Shown here one piece after another: positions 11,601 through 22,669 of a stretch of DNA of 64,000 bases (positions are counted from its first letter, which is position 1; the number at the start of each line of letters is the position of its first letter). Both the position numbers and the translations under genes were made by a program. The stretch is from Hemerocallis citrina (lineage: Eukaryota; Streptophyta; Magnoliopsida; Asparagales; Asphodelaceae): assembly GCA_017893485.1 (NCBI GenBank), contig CM030360.1, forward strand, positions 143,459,697 to 143,523,696. The letters are read 5' to 3'. The notes beneath the pieces were generated by a model, which saw only the letters and a list, made by a program, of their open reading frames with translations, made no database searches and had not been told where the DNA came from.

Positions 11601-12830
11601 TGAAACGTTCATCTTAGGAGGAGATTAAAGGAGTCCGTCATTGTCAACTTCCATGAGAAATGCAGAGATGTTGGCATTAACCGGAGTATACTTCTCAAAA
11701 CAAGGCACGAGGAGAGGATGACGTTGGCCCGTGACATCCTTCTGGGTCTTCTTTGGTTCATCTTCATTGGTGCTCTTCTGTTCGTTCCCGAAAAAGGGCA
11801 CCGTCTATTCTTAGGGTCAAATAGCATCTTCCTCTCATATGTACTTCTCGACTCTTGGAAGGAGGTCGGAGAAGTCCCGAGGAGGTTTTTTGATGAGAGA
11901 AGCATTGAGGTGGTCATGCTTTATGTTGTACCTAAAGGCAGCCATGACTACGTCTAAGTTGAGTGAGGTGATGGACCAGGACACGGCTATGAAGCATCGT
12001 ACATAACTCTTGAAAGACTCCCCATCCCTTTACTTCAAGTGAACTAAGGAGGCACTTGTCTTCTCTGTCTTGCGGCTGGTGATGAAGTGTGTGAGGAAGA
12101 GTTCCTCAAGTTGGTCGATGGAGAAGATGGACCCTGGAGAGTGATGGGAGAACCACTCCCATGTTGATCCCTATAGGGTTATTGGGAACGTCTTGTAGAG
12201 AAAGGAGTCAGATTCCTAGTGGATCATCATTAGGGTTTTTTAACTCTCAAGGTGGTCTATCGAGTCGGACTCTCCATTGTGTGACTCAAAAGTTGGAATT
12301 TTGAACTTGGTTAGAACATGATTTTCGATGATTTTTTTTGGAGATGGGAGGCCGGATGGGGCGGTATGTTCCCTCATGTCTTCTCTCTTCTTGTTTCATC
12401 AGTGCTAGGTAGACTTCCATTTTATGGAGGCATTAGAGGATGACGTTGTGTTGTTCTTCGAACCTAGTGGACCCATAGGACTCCTCACGTCGTGGGGGAG
12501 TAGAACGGTGATGGCTGGTTTGTCGGGTCCTATTGGGAATGATGTTGAGGGCATGAAGGATCTCAACTTTGATTTTTTGGAATTATGCCCTGGTAATGGG
12601 TGCTTTTTCCTCTCTACCTCTCCTGGGGGCTAATCGGTTTGTTGGAGTTGGGCTCCTTCTCCCGCGAGGAGAAGGAGTCCTTCTTCGTCCCCTGGGAGAG
12701 TGACGACTTCTTCGCTCACTAGGGGAGGGGGTTCTTCTGCGCTTTTTCTTTGATGAAAGAGACTCCTCTTACTTTCTTGGCATGCTGGATGGGGGACATC
12801 GTCCTGGACTCGCCTTCCATTCAAGTAATT
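11600..12830 (-). pseudogene. Gypsy gag, decayed
   Basis: Minus-strand gag region. A readable stretch near 11820-11910 gives LNASLIKKPPRDFSDLLPRVEKYI, similar to the retrotransposon gag core of Tat elements (DLLVRAEKYI-type). Upstream fragments to 12824 are charged and rich in E and P. Frameshifts and stops occur throughout. Confidence 0.55.
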
Positions 12831-13127
12831 TCAAAGGTCAGACCCCTGGTTTCGGGAAAGTATGATCTGACAGAGGTCAGGCTATGCTTGAGGTGCTCCA
12901 GGGGGTACCGTGGAGGGTATGGAGGTGTAGACCGGCCCCTATTCTCACCAATATGCTGCACACGGTGCTGACTTCTTCGGGTGCACCCCAGTGCAGCCTC
13001 TGTGGAGGGAGGTTGTTGAAGGGACTGTTCTAGTGGAGGAACTTGATCTGGTGTTGGAAGTTGATCCTGTTGATAGGATTGATCCTGCTGAGAGGTGGGA
13101 GGGATGTCCCCAAGAGGAGGGTTGACT

Positions 13128-13149
13128 TGTCGACTTCATGGTGCCAATC
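13128..13149 (-). other. Probable primer binding site of Tat-like element
   Basis: Just inside the 5' LTR, the minus strand reads GATTGGCACCATGAAGTCGA. It resembles the TTGGCGCCG-type primer sites of Tat/Athila elements but with mismatches, so the cognate tRNA is not certain. Confidence 0.4.
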
Positions 13150-13910
13150 TGTTACTGTTATTTTCTGTGTGGGAGCAAACATATATTATGAATTCTTTAG
13201 AAGCAATAAAAAGAAATGACCTTTTAGTTTTCGCCAATATTGACTATTACAAGCTGATCTTGACTCTCGAATCTGACTCGTTTGAAATGTTGGATCGGAT
13301 CTGAACGGTGACAGATCGCATCGATTGACATGCAAAAGTTTGAAACACCGGGGTTGGCCCCGGCAATAGATCTCCGACGCTCAAGTCAGAACTCAGAAAT
13401 ATATGAGAGTTTTTAGTTAAAAAATATTGATTTCCTAGTTCTTGTGGAGGTCATGGGGTATTTATAGTCGCTTAGGGGGGTAGTTTCAAGATATTCATTT
13501 ATCTCTACTTCCCGGTGTTTTGATAGAGTTTGTTATTATCTTCTTCATGAAGAAATATGGTCGGTTATCCTTTTCTTGATCAAGAGATACGGTTAGTTGA
13601 CTTTCTTCTTCATGAAGAAGAGATAGAATTAGTTGTGGAGATAGAGTTAGTTAAAACTATTCTCTTGTAAACATATATGGTTTTTAAACCGTCTCTTATG
13701 GATAATTATAAGTTTAAAATGATGTTTTAGATAATCATGAACTCCTTTTTACTGGGCTGTTATGGCAACCTAATATGACAAATATATTTTGGGCCGTTGG
13801 ACATTAAAGAGGCCTAACTCCTTGTTGAGTTTATCGTTTTACCCCTAAGAGCTTTAAGATTTGTGACTGATTTGAACAGTCCCGATTTGGTTCTATTTCT
13901 ACCCGTATCA
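13150..13910 (-). repeat. 5' LTR of the Tat-like gypsy element
   Basis: Read on the minus strand it opens TGATACGGGTAGAAATAG and ends with ATAACAGTAACA, giving TG...CA ends and a length of 761 bp. It lies directly outside the probable primer site. A TATAAATA box is at 13459-13466. No partner LTR is in the window, so identity and target duplication cannot be compared. Confidence 0.6.
13459..13466 (-). promoter_or_regulatory. TATA box of the gypsy 5' LTR
   Basis: TATAAATA on the minus strand, about 310 bp from the inner end of the LTR. The flank is GC-richer than average for the window. This placement suits an LTR promoter. Confidence 0.5.
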
Positions 13911-13935
13911 CCGTAGGATACGCTAGTGATTCTCA

Positions 13936-14008
13936 CAAATAAGCCACTTTTAGAAATTATTTAACAGTATAGGCCACTTGCTAAATTATTTGCAAAAATA
14001 GACCCTTC
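13936..14008. repeat. Mutator-like terminal repeat (left), outside the viral relic
   Basis: The text AAGCCACTTTTAGAAATTAT followed by TATAGGCCACTTGC and TTATTTGCAAAA resembles the ends of the foldback element at 20751-21322 (GGCCACTTTTTGAAAG, ATTTTAGGCC). An inverted, more diverged copy lies at 41213-41283. The viral relic may thus sit inside a Mutator-type element. The similarity is modest and judged by eye. Confidence 0.35.
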
Positions 14009-14149
14009 GGAGATAATTTTCTAAAAAGCTACCTTATATTTATACAACCTCAAAACTAAATTATTTACATAGTTCACTACTCTATCTAAAAACTGGATAG
14101 TTCACAAAAAAATAAATAAACTAAGATTAAAAAAACCTTTAGAATTTTA

Positions 14150-16410
14150 AAAAAAGAACATAAAATAACAATGACACAAATGATTAATTAGGCATAATAG
14201 AAGAAAGTATGAATGAGTTAAAAGGTATAACAAAACTTAATATAAACATTTTAGAAATAGAAATTTAATGGCAAATCTCAATTCAGATAAAGTATAAAAA
14301 GCCTTAAGGAATCTAGATATAACAAACGAAGAAATAAAAATAGATTAAGAAAAAGACAAGACAATAACAAATTCTAAAGAAAATCCAAATAAAATGTACA
14401 AATACTTAGGACAACCACCTAATAAAAGACCCTATCCTAGTCACATATCATGGAAATGGCAAAGTAGAGAACGGTGCAAGTCAGGAAAAGAAAAAAAAAC
14501 CCCAAAATATGAACTCACAGAACACTGCGAGAAATGAATAGCAGAAAATGGAAAATGGCTCAATTTAGACTGTGTAAGAGATGTAGAAAGAACAATAAAA
14601 GAATGGGTAAAATCAACATTAATTGTAGGATTTAGGCAAAACCTTTCAGAAAATACATTCGAGAAAATTATAGAAGTAACATTTATTGGAGTAGTAGCAA
14701 AATGGTCATATGGACTAACAGAAGAAAAGAAAAATATGATCAGAAAATCAGGACCAGTTGATGACAAATGAATAGAAGAAAGTTCAGCACAAAGAACTTT
14801 AGGACTAAAAGAAATAATTACAAATTACGAGAAAACAATAAGAACAGAATTTAGTGTCTATGAATAAACGGAAAGACAATATATATAAAAAGAACCAAGC
14901 AAGATGGAGACTAAGCAATTTAGAAATATGCGACATGTGTTATTTTGACAACTATACTTGTGAAATCAGATAATATTTTCAAAAAATCTATTATACAAAA
15001 GAAGAAAATAGTACAATCTTATACTCATTTTCCCTAAAACTACCGGATTCATGGAGTATAAATATATATAGTGCAAACATAAATGAGAAAGTAAAACCAG
15101 AAACTGATACTTTAGGATATAGAACATGATTTGTAAAAGATTAGAGCATCCACTATTGTTGTTGCTAAAATATGCATATTTGAGATTTGACAAATAACAA
15201 TTAAGGAGGAGCACTGCTATCATTTAGAGCTAAATTTGGCCGATCAAAAATAATAAAATATTCAGACGGAAGATCATCCTTTGTCTCTCACTTTATTTTT
15301 ATTTTTTAATATTAAAAAATTGTAAGATGGAAGATGATCTTCCATCTAAGATTTTTTTTAATAATGGCATTTTCATAATTCTTTAATTGCAGTTTCGTAA
15401 ATATTTCAAGATTTTTCCACAAAAGTAGTCGGACGGAAGATCGAGTTTTTTTTAATTTTAATAATGGCATTTTCCTAATTCTTTAATAGCAATTTCGTAA
15501 ATATGACAAGATTTTTTCCACAAAAGTAGCCAGACGGAAGATGATACGGAAGATGATCTTCCGTCCAAGCTTTTTTTTTATTCAATTTTTTTAATGGCAT
15601 TTTTGTAATTTTTTGAATGGCATTTTTGTAGTTTTTGATTTTTTTTTTTTCTTTTCTTTCCTTTTTTAATTCAGTTTTAAGATGGCGGACGGAAGAAGTG
15701 TCCTCTTTTAATATTAATTTTTTAGCGAACGATAGTGGGTGTAGGAATTGCCAAAAAATCCATTTTTTGAGTTTTAGCAAACGATAGTGGATGCTCTTAT
15801 AGAGACAAAGTATGCTAAAAAGCTAGATCAACTATGAAATAATGTAGAAAATATAAACAAAGAATATGATGTGAAGAAGCAAAACAAAACCATTGGGGAT
15901 GTAATAGTAGATATAATTAAATTAAAAGATGGAAAAGAAAAATGCAAAAATATAAACCAAAATATAGATTAACTTTTAAGAGATATAAAAAACCCTATAA
16001 AAAAAACTTTAGAAAAATAAATTAGAAAAACAATATCCAAAAAACCCAAAGAAATGTAATTATTATATATGCAGAGAAGTAGGAAATATATCACAAAACT
16101 GTTCTAAAAGAATGAAAAAAGAAAATATCACATACATAAAAGAAATTGAAGAAATGTATAACATAAAACTATGAACTCATAGAATACGAAGAGAAATGGT
16201 CAGAAATAAATGAAGATGAGGAAATAATGGTAATAGAAGAAAATAGTGAAAATTGTGAGGATGTGATAGAAGAATATGAAATAAATATGATAATGGAAAT
16301 AACAGAAAAAGGAGAACAAATAGAAATACACAAAAATAATGAAGAAATAAGAGAAACAATAAGTTTTGACATACAAAAATACAATAAAATAAAAGCAACT
16401 AAATTAAAAT
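14150..16410 (+). pseudogene. Caulimovirid capsid protein relic with zinc knuckle
   Basis: Plus-strand fragments: a first block about 14440-14860, a second about 14925-15140 with the KLPDSW and ETDTLG signatures of caulimovirid coat proteins, then, after an inserted MITE (15144-15796), a lysine-rich block and a CCHC-type knuckle at 16055-16102. In the knuckle the spacing is C-x4-C-x9-C, with N where the conserved histidine-preceding region is expected, so it is degenerate. An acidic tail runs to about 16410, as in capsid C-termini. Many stops make it non-functional. In intact viruses this protein packages the genome. Confidence 0.6.
15144..15796. mobile_element. Harbinger/Tourist-type MITE inside the capsid relic
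   Basis: A 653 bp element with terminal inverted repeats GAGCATCCACTATTGTTG and, from the other end, GAGCATCCACTATCGTTTGC. It is flanked by TTA on both sides (15141-15143 and 15797-15799), the 3-bp duplication expected of PIF/Harbinger elements. No transposase. Inside, a ~100 bp block (TAATGGCATTTTCATAATTC to CGGACGGAAGAT) is duplicated at about 15360 and 15460. Capsid similarity continues on both sides. Confidence 0.8.
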
Positions 16411-16589
16411 GAACCGGAAAGAAATATTTAAACTTCCAATATTTGAAAGAAAATGAACACCACAATAATAGTCAGAAATAATGAACAACCTAAAGACATT
16501 GAACAAGCCTAAGAAAAAACTATAATTCCATTAATAACAACAAGAATAATAAGGCAACAAATGAAAAAAAAACAAGTGAGAAAACCATA

Positions 16590-16960
16590 AAAATATTAAG
16601 ACACATACATTTTGAAGCAGTACAAATAATCATAAAAGCTTATTTTTTAAGGAAAGAATAAATACACCCTTAGAAATATACTTAATGGATGATACAATAA
16701 TATTAAGCACACAAGATGCTTTAATAGGAATAGAACAAGGAAACATAATGTATCAAAAAATATAATTTACAATAAAGAAGAGTAAGGTTATGAGCAAACA
16801 AATAAGAAATATTTATACTTTTACAAGTAAGCATAAAGTAAAAACAGAAATACTGATAATGTTAAAATAAAATCAGTATTCTGGGAAATCATAAGATACA
16901 AACCAGACAGAGAAGATGACCATACTAAATTATATAGAATTTGACTTTAACAAAGAAAAA
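16590..16960 (+). pseudogene. Caulimovirid movement protein relic
   Basis: Readable plus-strand fragments show HFEAVQIIIKAYF, LEIYLMDD, then TQDALIGIEQGNIMYQK and FTIKKSK. This matches the core of caulimovirid (30K-type) movement proteins, which carry virus through plasmodesmata. Stops interrupt at least four places. Its position after the capsid zinc knuckle and before the protease is unusual for the family, where movement protein normally comes first. Confidence 0.6.
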
Positions 16961-17135
16961 AATTTTTGCAAAAGAAAAAACACCACAAATAATGTTTGTA
17001 AAAAGATTACTATCAATAAGAAACAAACAACAACCGTTGGAACTAATACCAATAATAAATATATTAGATAACCAAAATAGTAATCAATTTAAGATAGAAA
17101 TAGAATATTATGACTATGGTAAATGGAACAAATAA

Positions 17136-17760
17136 ATAGCCCTTGTAGATACATGAGCTACTAATTCACATATTAAATAAACAAATATAAAAACAACGGA
17201 ATTAATACAATTAGAAAACTCATACTACTATTTGGACTATTATAACAATAGACATCCAATTGTTCGTAAAATAGTATTACATCTAAGAATAAACAGTAGA
17301 AATGAAATACTATTATATTGAAATATTATTAGGAACTAACTTCCTTACATCAGTACAACCATAATCAATACAGCAAGAAAAAATAACAATAACATTAAAT
17401 AATGTATGTATAGTAATAAATAGAATATTGTCTAAATAAATCCATTAAGACCAAAAAAATACGATATACATACTAACCGAATTTGTATACGAATGATACA
17501 AATCAACAAACTAGCACAGTCCAATAGACACTAGAGCAGACACATGTTTGTGCAGTGTAAATATACTACCAAAATGGATATTTAAATAATAAAAATGCAA
17601 TAACTGGATTGACATAATAAACAATTATACGTGACAAGTATCAACAAAATGTTACAATACAAGTAGAAAATTACATCCTAAAAATACCAATAATATACCA
17701 ATTTGATGATATAAATAATTATGTATTATTAGGAAACGACTTTTTACAATAATACTATCC
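17136..17760 (+). pseudogene. Caulimovirid aspartic protease relic
   Basis: At about 17140 the plus strand encodes IALVDT, then a TGA where the catalytic-box glycine codon would be, then ATNSHIK: a killed D-T/S-G-A motif. About 375 bp later a second D-T-x-A-D-T-C motif occurs (near 17530), again lacking the glycine, followed by a hydrophobic stretch. The second may be the true active-site relic or a duplicated domain. Both are inactive. Confidence 0.5.
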
Positions 17761-17979
17761 TAATACTATATCACACAAAATATTAATTTATATTTACAAC
17801 ACCTTATAAATACCAAGCAATAACAATTAGAATAGCACAACCTTTATACTATGACAGACTTACCACATATCAGAGTTTCTTTAGCCCAATGTGGTGAATA
17901 TCAATATTTACCAAATAAAACCAGAATACAACAAATATAAGAATCAATTACACAATAAATTTTACAAAAATAATTAGAA

Positions 17980-19300
17980 GACCTGTGTGGAGAAGACCCT
18001 TTAGCAAAATGGCACTAAAGTAAACCTACAACTCATGTAGAGTTAATATATAAGAACAAAGTAATAAAAGTTAAACCTATAATATACACTCCAACAGATT
18101 TAGAAGAATTCAAAATACATACAAAAGAACTAATAGAAAATAATTACATAACAAAATCACAAACTCCACATTCATCTCCAACATTCATAGTAAGAAAACA
18201 TTTAGAAGAAAAAAGAGGTAAATCAAGAATTGTAGTAAATTATAAGAAGTTAAATAAAAATATTAAAAAATTTGGATATCCGTTACCAGTTATGCAAATA
18301 CTACTAAACACAGTAAGAACAAGAAAAATATACTCAAAATTCGATTACAAATCAGGATTTTACGATGTAAAACTAAGAAAGGAATCAAAACATCATTTAG
18401 TACACTATAATGATTTTATGAATGAAACGTATTACCTTTTGGATATAGAAATAGTCTAGGAATATGTCAAGAATATATGGAGAAGATATTTGAAAAATAC
18501 AATAATTTTATACTGGTATATGTAGATGATATTCTAATATGATCCGAAAACGAAGAAAAACATAAAGAACATTTAGTAAATTTTATAGAAATAGTAAAAT
18601 ATACAGAAATTATATTATCAAAAAAGAAAATGGAGTTATTTAACACAGAGATAGAATTCTTAGGAACAAAATTGTCACATGAAGGAATAGAACTGTAGCC
18701 ACATATAGCATAAAAAATAAAGACGTTCCCAAATTTTTTAAAAAGAAAATGATAGGTACACACCATAATTAGACTACAAAATTAAACAAGATGATATATA
18801 CCAAATTTATTAGCAAAAACAAGTTGGCTACAAAAAAAAATTGAAAAAGTTCAAGAAATGGGAATGTAGTACAGAAGATGAAGAAAAACTTAAAATATTG
18901 AAACAACAAACTTCAGAATTAAATAAACTAAGATTACCTATTAAAGAATGTACATGGATAATAGAAACAAATGCAAGTAAAAATAATTGGGGGGTATTAT
19001 TAAAATTCTTAGAAAAGATGAAAAAGAAGAATGTCTAAATAGATACAGCGGTGGATCGTTTACACAAACACAACATAATTATCACATAAATGAAACATAA
19101 TTATTACTAACCTTGAAAGACATAAAAAGTTTGAGTTATGGATAATACCCAAGCAAAAATTTGGATCCAACTATTGCAAATAAAAGATTAATAAGATAGC
19201 ATATAGAACTTACATATTATGATTTTACAATAGAAAATATAAAAGAAAAAGATGACATTCTAGCATATTTTCTATTAAGAAACTGACAATTTTGTTTTTG
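17980..19300 (+). pseudogene. Caulimovirid reverse transcriptase / RNase H relic
   Basis: Best-preserved viral part. A long open stretch (about 18050-18450) shows the RT palm start: SRIVVNYKKLNKN, then GYPLPVMQ and KIYSKFDYKSGFYDVKL. After a frameshift the YVDDIL catalytic box appears near 18520-18540, then SKKKMELF and EFLGTKLS. From about 18950 an RNase H part follows (WIIETNASKNNWGVLL). Stops and shifts interrupt all of it. Enzyme function would be genome replication by reverse transcription; this copy cannot act. Confidence 0.75.
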
Positions 19301-19309
19301 CATGATGGA

Positions 19310-20330
19310 AAATAGAGTCCAGCAAATAGAAAATGATATAGTTTCCTCAAGGAAAATGTGGAGCAAATGAAGGGAGCATTTAACCAATTACAATTACAAA
19401 TATGCGGACTTCAGAGTTAATTTTACCACCACATAAATTCAGAATATGGGTGAAGGGAGTAAACCTATCAACCTACAAAATGCAAGGGAAATCACAAAAA
19501 TGACTACACAAGAGGAAAGCTCCACATCCATGCAACCAACTACCTACAAAGAGAGTTTACTCTTAGACCCTCCAAAATATTCAAAGAATGATTTATTTTT
19601 ACAATATATTGAGAAATTGTGCTAGACCACCTAGGTCAATCAATTTATCAGAACTATTTCTTAGCAACATATGAACAAAGCAATTATACTCCCATCAGCA
19701 AATCCAAAGACAGTAAGCGTATTATTTGAAAGATGACTTATTGCATATTCCATCCAGAGAATGTGAAGAACTTAGCCAGCTACCAAAATAAGTATATAAG
19801 TCTGCTAAAATCTACTTTGGTCTTATAAAGCCTCCAAAATATATGTTCGGATATTTTCAGCAATTCCGAATTTTTTTGAAGAAGATGAAGAATTTCCTGC
19901 AGAACATATTATAAAGATAATGATGAATACACAAATCCTTTTTTGAGCAACTAATATCGTACCATATAAAACTAAAGAATTTGAAAAACTAATTCCAAAA
20001 AGGAGGGCCATGGGATTTAAAACCATGTATTGTGAACTAAAAGATAAAGAAAATAGAGACAGTAACATATGGAACTACGATAGCCCAGATCCAAAAAAAA
20101 TAATGATCTACAATATAGCAAATATAAAACAGTCATAGTGAAAGAAAGAAGTCATTGACAGCTGGTACCAAATACTAGATAAAGGGGCCATGATTATGAC
20201 CGAAGAGATCGTTGATGCAGACAGATGCCTAGCACAAATGCGGACAATGTAGGAAAGGAAAAGATAAAGCTAAAGAAGAGTTATATCTCATGTGAGTGAA
20301 GACTAATGTAAGCCATGAAGTAAACAGATA
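19310..20330 (+). pseudogene. Viral 3' coding block of unknown function
   Basis: After RNase H, plus-strand fragments begin with MMENRVQQIENDIVSSRKMW (about 19300). They continue with a decayed block containing HLGQSIYQNYFLATYEQSNY and later NADNVGKEKIKLKKSYISCE. Such a block would correspond to a second viral ORF (inclusion-body or unknown protein in relatives). I recognise no domain. Many stops. Confidence 0.35.
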
Positions 20331-20379
20331 AATTATTGAAGACTGATATAGCACTTCTAGAAATGTGCAGACTAGCGAC

Positions 20380-20690
20380 GTTTTTGTTGCGATGAAATAA
20401 GGAATCATTGCAATTGGCGACGGTTTTTTTGCGACGGAAAAATATTTATCGCAAAAACCACAACAAATAATAGAACTTCATCGCAAAAATTATTTCCTTC
20501 AAATATAATAAACAAAATTTAAAAATAAATAAATAGCGATGAAATATTACTAAACATCACAAGTTCTTGCGCCATTTTGTCAATAAACCTCGTAAATTTA
20601 TTATGTTTTTTAAAAAATAAATTTTGGTTTTATTTACTTTTTTATTTGCGACATTAAATGTAAAAGTGTCGCAACTATTTGTGGCAAAAT
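20380..20690. repeat. CACTA left subterminal repeats
   Basis: Repeated short motifs GCGACGGTTTTT, GCGACGGAAAAA and TCGCAAAAA in both orientations. The right subterminal region near 39380-39790 holds the same motif family. These are the kind of sites that CACTA transposases bind. Confidence 0.6.
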
Positions 20691-20750
20691 GTTAGAATTT
20701 TTGTATCCGGGTTATTTTGGCGCGCGAACTATTTTTCATTGCAACGTAAT

Positions 20751-21322
20751 GTGTCTTAATTTTTGCGGTACTAGGCCACTTTTTGAAAGAATTTGCGATT
20801 TTAGGCCAGTTCACAAACTATTAGCACTTTTGGCTAGCCGGTGCTATGTCAGCAGCGGCTGCTATTGGGAATAGCGGCCTCTTCCTAGCGACCTCCCACA
20901 CATGTTCGCTTATAGAGAGGATATTGTATAATGGACACGACTTGGTGTAACTGAGGTCGCTATTGTCAATAGCGACCTTGTATAACTAAGGCCACTATTC
21001 CCAATAGCGACCGCAGGTTGGCCCAATCGCTTTTAGTCCCACCTGAGGTCGCTATTGGGAATAGCGACCTTAGTTATACAAGGTCGCTATTGACAATAGC
21101 GACCTCAGTTATACCAAGTGGTTTGCAATTATACAATATCCTCTTTCATCTGCCAAGTGTGGAACTCCAATGTGTTGGTCGCTATGAAAAGGCCGCTATT
21201 CCCAATAGCGACCGTTGTTGACGTGGCACTGGCTAGCCAAAAATGTAATAGTTTGGGTTGTGACCTAAAATCGCAAATAGTTTCAAAAAGTGGCCTAGCA
21301 CCGCAAAAAATTCCCCAAACAC
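20751..21322. mobile_element. Mutator-type foldback element, near-perfect ~570 bp hairpin
   Basis: The whole element is an inverted repeat around an ~18 nt loop near 21020. Left and right ends match as GTGTCTTAATTTTTGCGG versus GTGTTTGGGGAATTTTTTGCGG read inward, then TTGCGGTACTAGGCCACTTT. The inner arms repeat the semi-palindrome CGCTATTGGGAATAGCG and its variant CGCTATTGTCAATAGCG. No ORF. The same repeat and similar end sequence occur beside the MULE transposase gene near 63500-63845, so it looks like a non-autonomous relative. I cannot see a 9-bp target duplication. Confidence 0.7.
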
Positions 21323-21385
21323 TTCATCTCGTTTTATCTTTCTCTCTCTCTCTTACAAACCCTAATTCAAATCCCTCCCCAGTTC

Positions 21386-21637
21386 TGTAGATAATAAGAA
21401 TTATATGATAGTTCAAGACTTCTGCAAACTGAATGACCTTATTGAATTCAAAGAGGCTGTTAAATAGCCTTTACAAAGCTTAACTGAAAGCAAGAAAATA
21501 GCTCACGTATAACTACGTGATTTAAAGCAACAGAAATAAAAAGATAACAGATTCCTAGAGACTAAGACTTATTGAAAACAAATAGAATAAGACTCCTAAA
21601 TTCTAGCAACAGACCATAACAACTGAAGACCTCTTCA
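21386..21637 (-). repeat. Copia 3' LTR
   Basis: 252 bp. On the plus strand it begins TGTAGATAATAAGAATTA and ends CCTCTTCA, preceded by the target duplication AGTTC. It corresponds base for base, with about eight differences, to the other LTR at 29010-30907. Confidence 0.9.
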
Positions 21638-21648
21638 TTCCCTCCCTT
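21638..21648 (-). other. Copia polypurine tract
   Basis: Minus strand AAGGGAGGGAA immediately inside the 3' LTR, the expected plus-strand primer for reverse transcription. Confidence 0.75.
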
Positions 21649-21669
21649 AAACTAACTGCAATATTGCAG

Positions 21670-22669
21670 CTAGTTTACTTCTGTGTCATCAAGCATTCCC
21701 ATCTTATTTCTGAGCTTCTGGAAGGCTTCAAATTTTAAGGCTTTAGTCATTAGGTCTGCAACCTGCTCCTGAGTTCCACAGTGCACCAACTCGACTTCTC
21801 CCTCTTTTGCAAGATCTCTTAAAAAATGAAAGCACACTCTGATATGCTTGTTCCTTCCATGCATTACTGGATTTTTTGAAAGTTTAATTGTTGAGCTATT
21901 ATCACACATGATGGTAGTGCCACCTTCTTGAACATGGCTTAAGTTTCTCAAAACCCTTCTCATCCACACAGCTTGACAAGCACAGGCAGCAGCAGCAACA
22001 AATTCCGCTTCAGTAGTTGAGAGGGTAACAATAGGTTGCTTCGTGGACATCCATGACACCGCTCCTGAACTCATCAAGAAAACATAACCAGATGTACTTT
22101 TAGAATCTTCTTCATCTCCTGCATAATCAGAATCCGTGAAAGCAAGCAAGTTTTCTTCCCCTCCCTTCTTGTAGAAAATCCCATAGCTAGCAGTCCCCTT
22201 CAAGTACCTCAATATTCTTTTAGCAGCCTGTAAATGCAACTCAGTGGGTTTTGACAGGTACCTGCTAATCAAGCTCACACTAAACATGATGTCCGGCCTT
22301 GTAGCTGTAAGATACATTAAACTTCCAACAATTTGCTTGAAATAAGTGTCATCCACAGCTATTCCATCAACATCTCTGTTAATCTTAAAACCTGGAACAA
22401 TTGGACTATTCACAGGTTTGCACTCAGACATTGCAAATTTCTTCAAGATATTAGTGGCATATTTTCTTTGACACACGAAAATCCCTTCTGGTTTTTGCAA
22501 TACTTCAATGCCAAGAAAGAATCTCATCTTCCCTAGGTCAGTCATGTTGAAAGCTTGCATCATGGACTTCTTGAACTCAATCATCATGCCCTTGTCATCA
22601 CCGGTATAATCATCAACATAAATGCTAACAATTAATATATTACCTTCTGTGCTTCTTTTGATGAACAAG
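21670..22669 (-). pseudogene. Copia RT C-terminal part and RNase H
   Basis: An open 332-codon stretch. It starts in the RT palm with ILIVSIYVDD, continues with DLGKMRFFLGIEV, and the RT-RNase H linker SLMYLTATRPDIMFSVSLIS. The copia RNase H follows with LLAFTDSDYAGD, STSGYVFLMSSGAVSW and TLSTTEAEFVAAAA, then the C-terminal HIRVCFHFLRD and a natural stop. Directly after YVDD two residues usual in relatives (LI/LIF-type) are missing, a 6-nt in-frame loss at the catalytic box. The upstream part of the same frame resumes at 25962 on the other side of a solo LTR. Confidence 0.9.

Larger units (their letters stand above)
4749..13910 (-). mobile_element. Ty3/gypsy retrotransposon, Tat/Retand-like, 3' part lost from window
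   Basis: Minus-strand gypsy element. From the right: 5' LTR (13150-13910), weak primer site, gag (~12.8-11.6 kb), protease, RT, RNase H, a second (archaeal-type) RNase H, integrase ending at 7725, a tandem array (6.6-7.5 kb) and a plus-strand antisense ORF. The second RNase H and an extra ORF downstream of pol in antisense are known marks of the Tat group (Grande, Retand). Every gene carries stops and frameshifts. The 3' LTR is not seen; the Tekay-like LTR insertion at 4748 separates it from this window. Confidence 0.75.
14120..20351 (+). mobile_element. Endogenous pararetrovirus (Caulimoviridae), left segment
   Basis: AT-rich plus-strand relic with capsid, movement protein, protease, reverse transcriptase and RNase H similarities in that order, then a further coding block. 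Stops and frameshifts occur every few tens of codons. The segment ends abruptly at 20351, where a CACTA-type transposon begins; viral promoter and leader sequence resumes at 39821. The two parts add up to about 7.6 kb (before subtracting a 653 bp MITE), close to a caulimovirid genome. It resembles Petuvirus or florendovirus-type relics more than badnaviruses, but the genus is uncertain. Confidence 0.75.

Noticed and set aside
14441..14767. 108-codon minus-strand frame
   Set aside because: Antisense to the viral capsid relic; hydrophobic composition follows from AT-rich antisense sequence.
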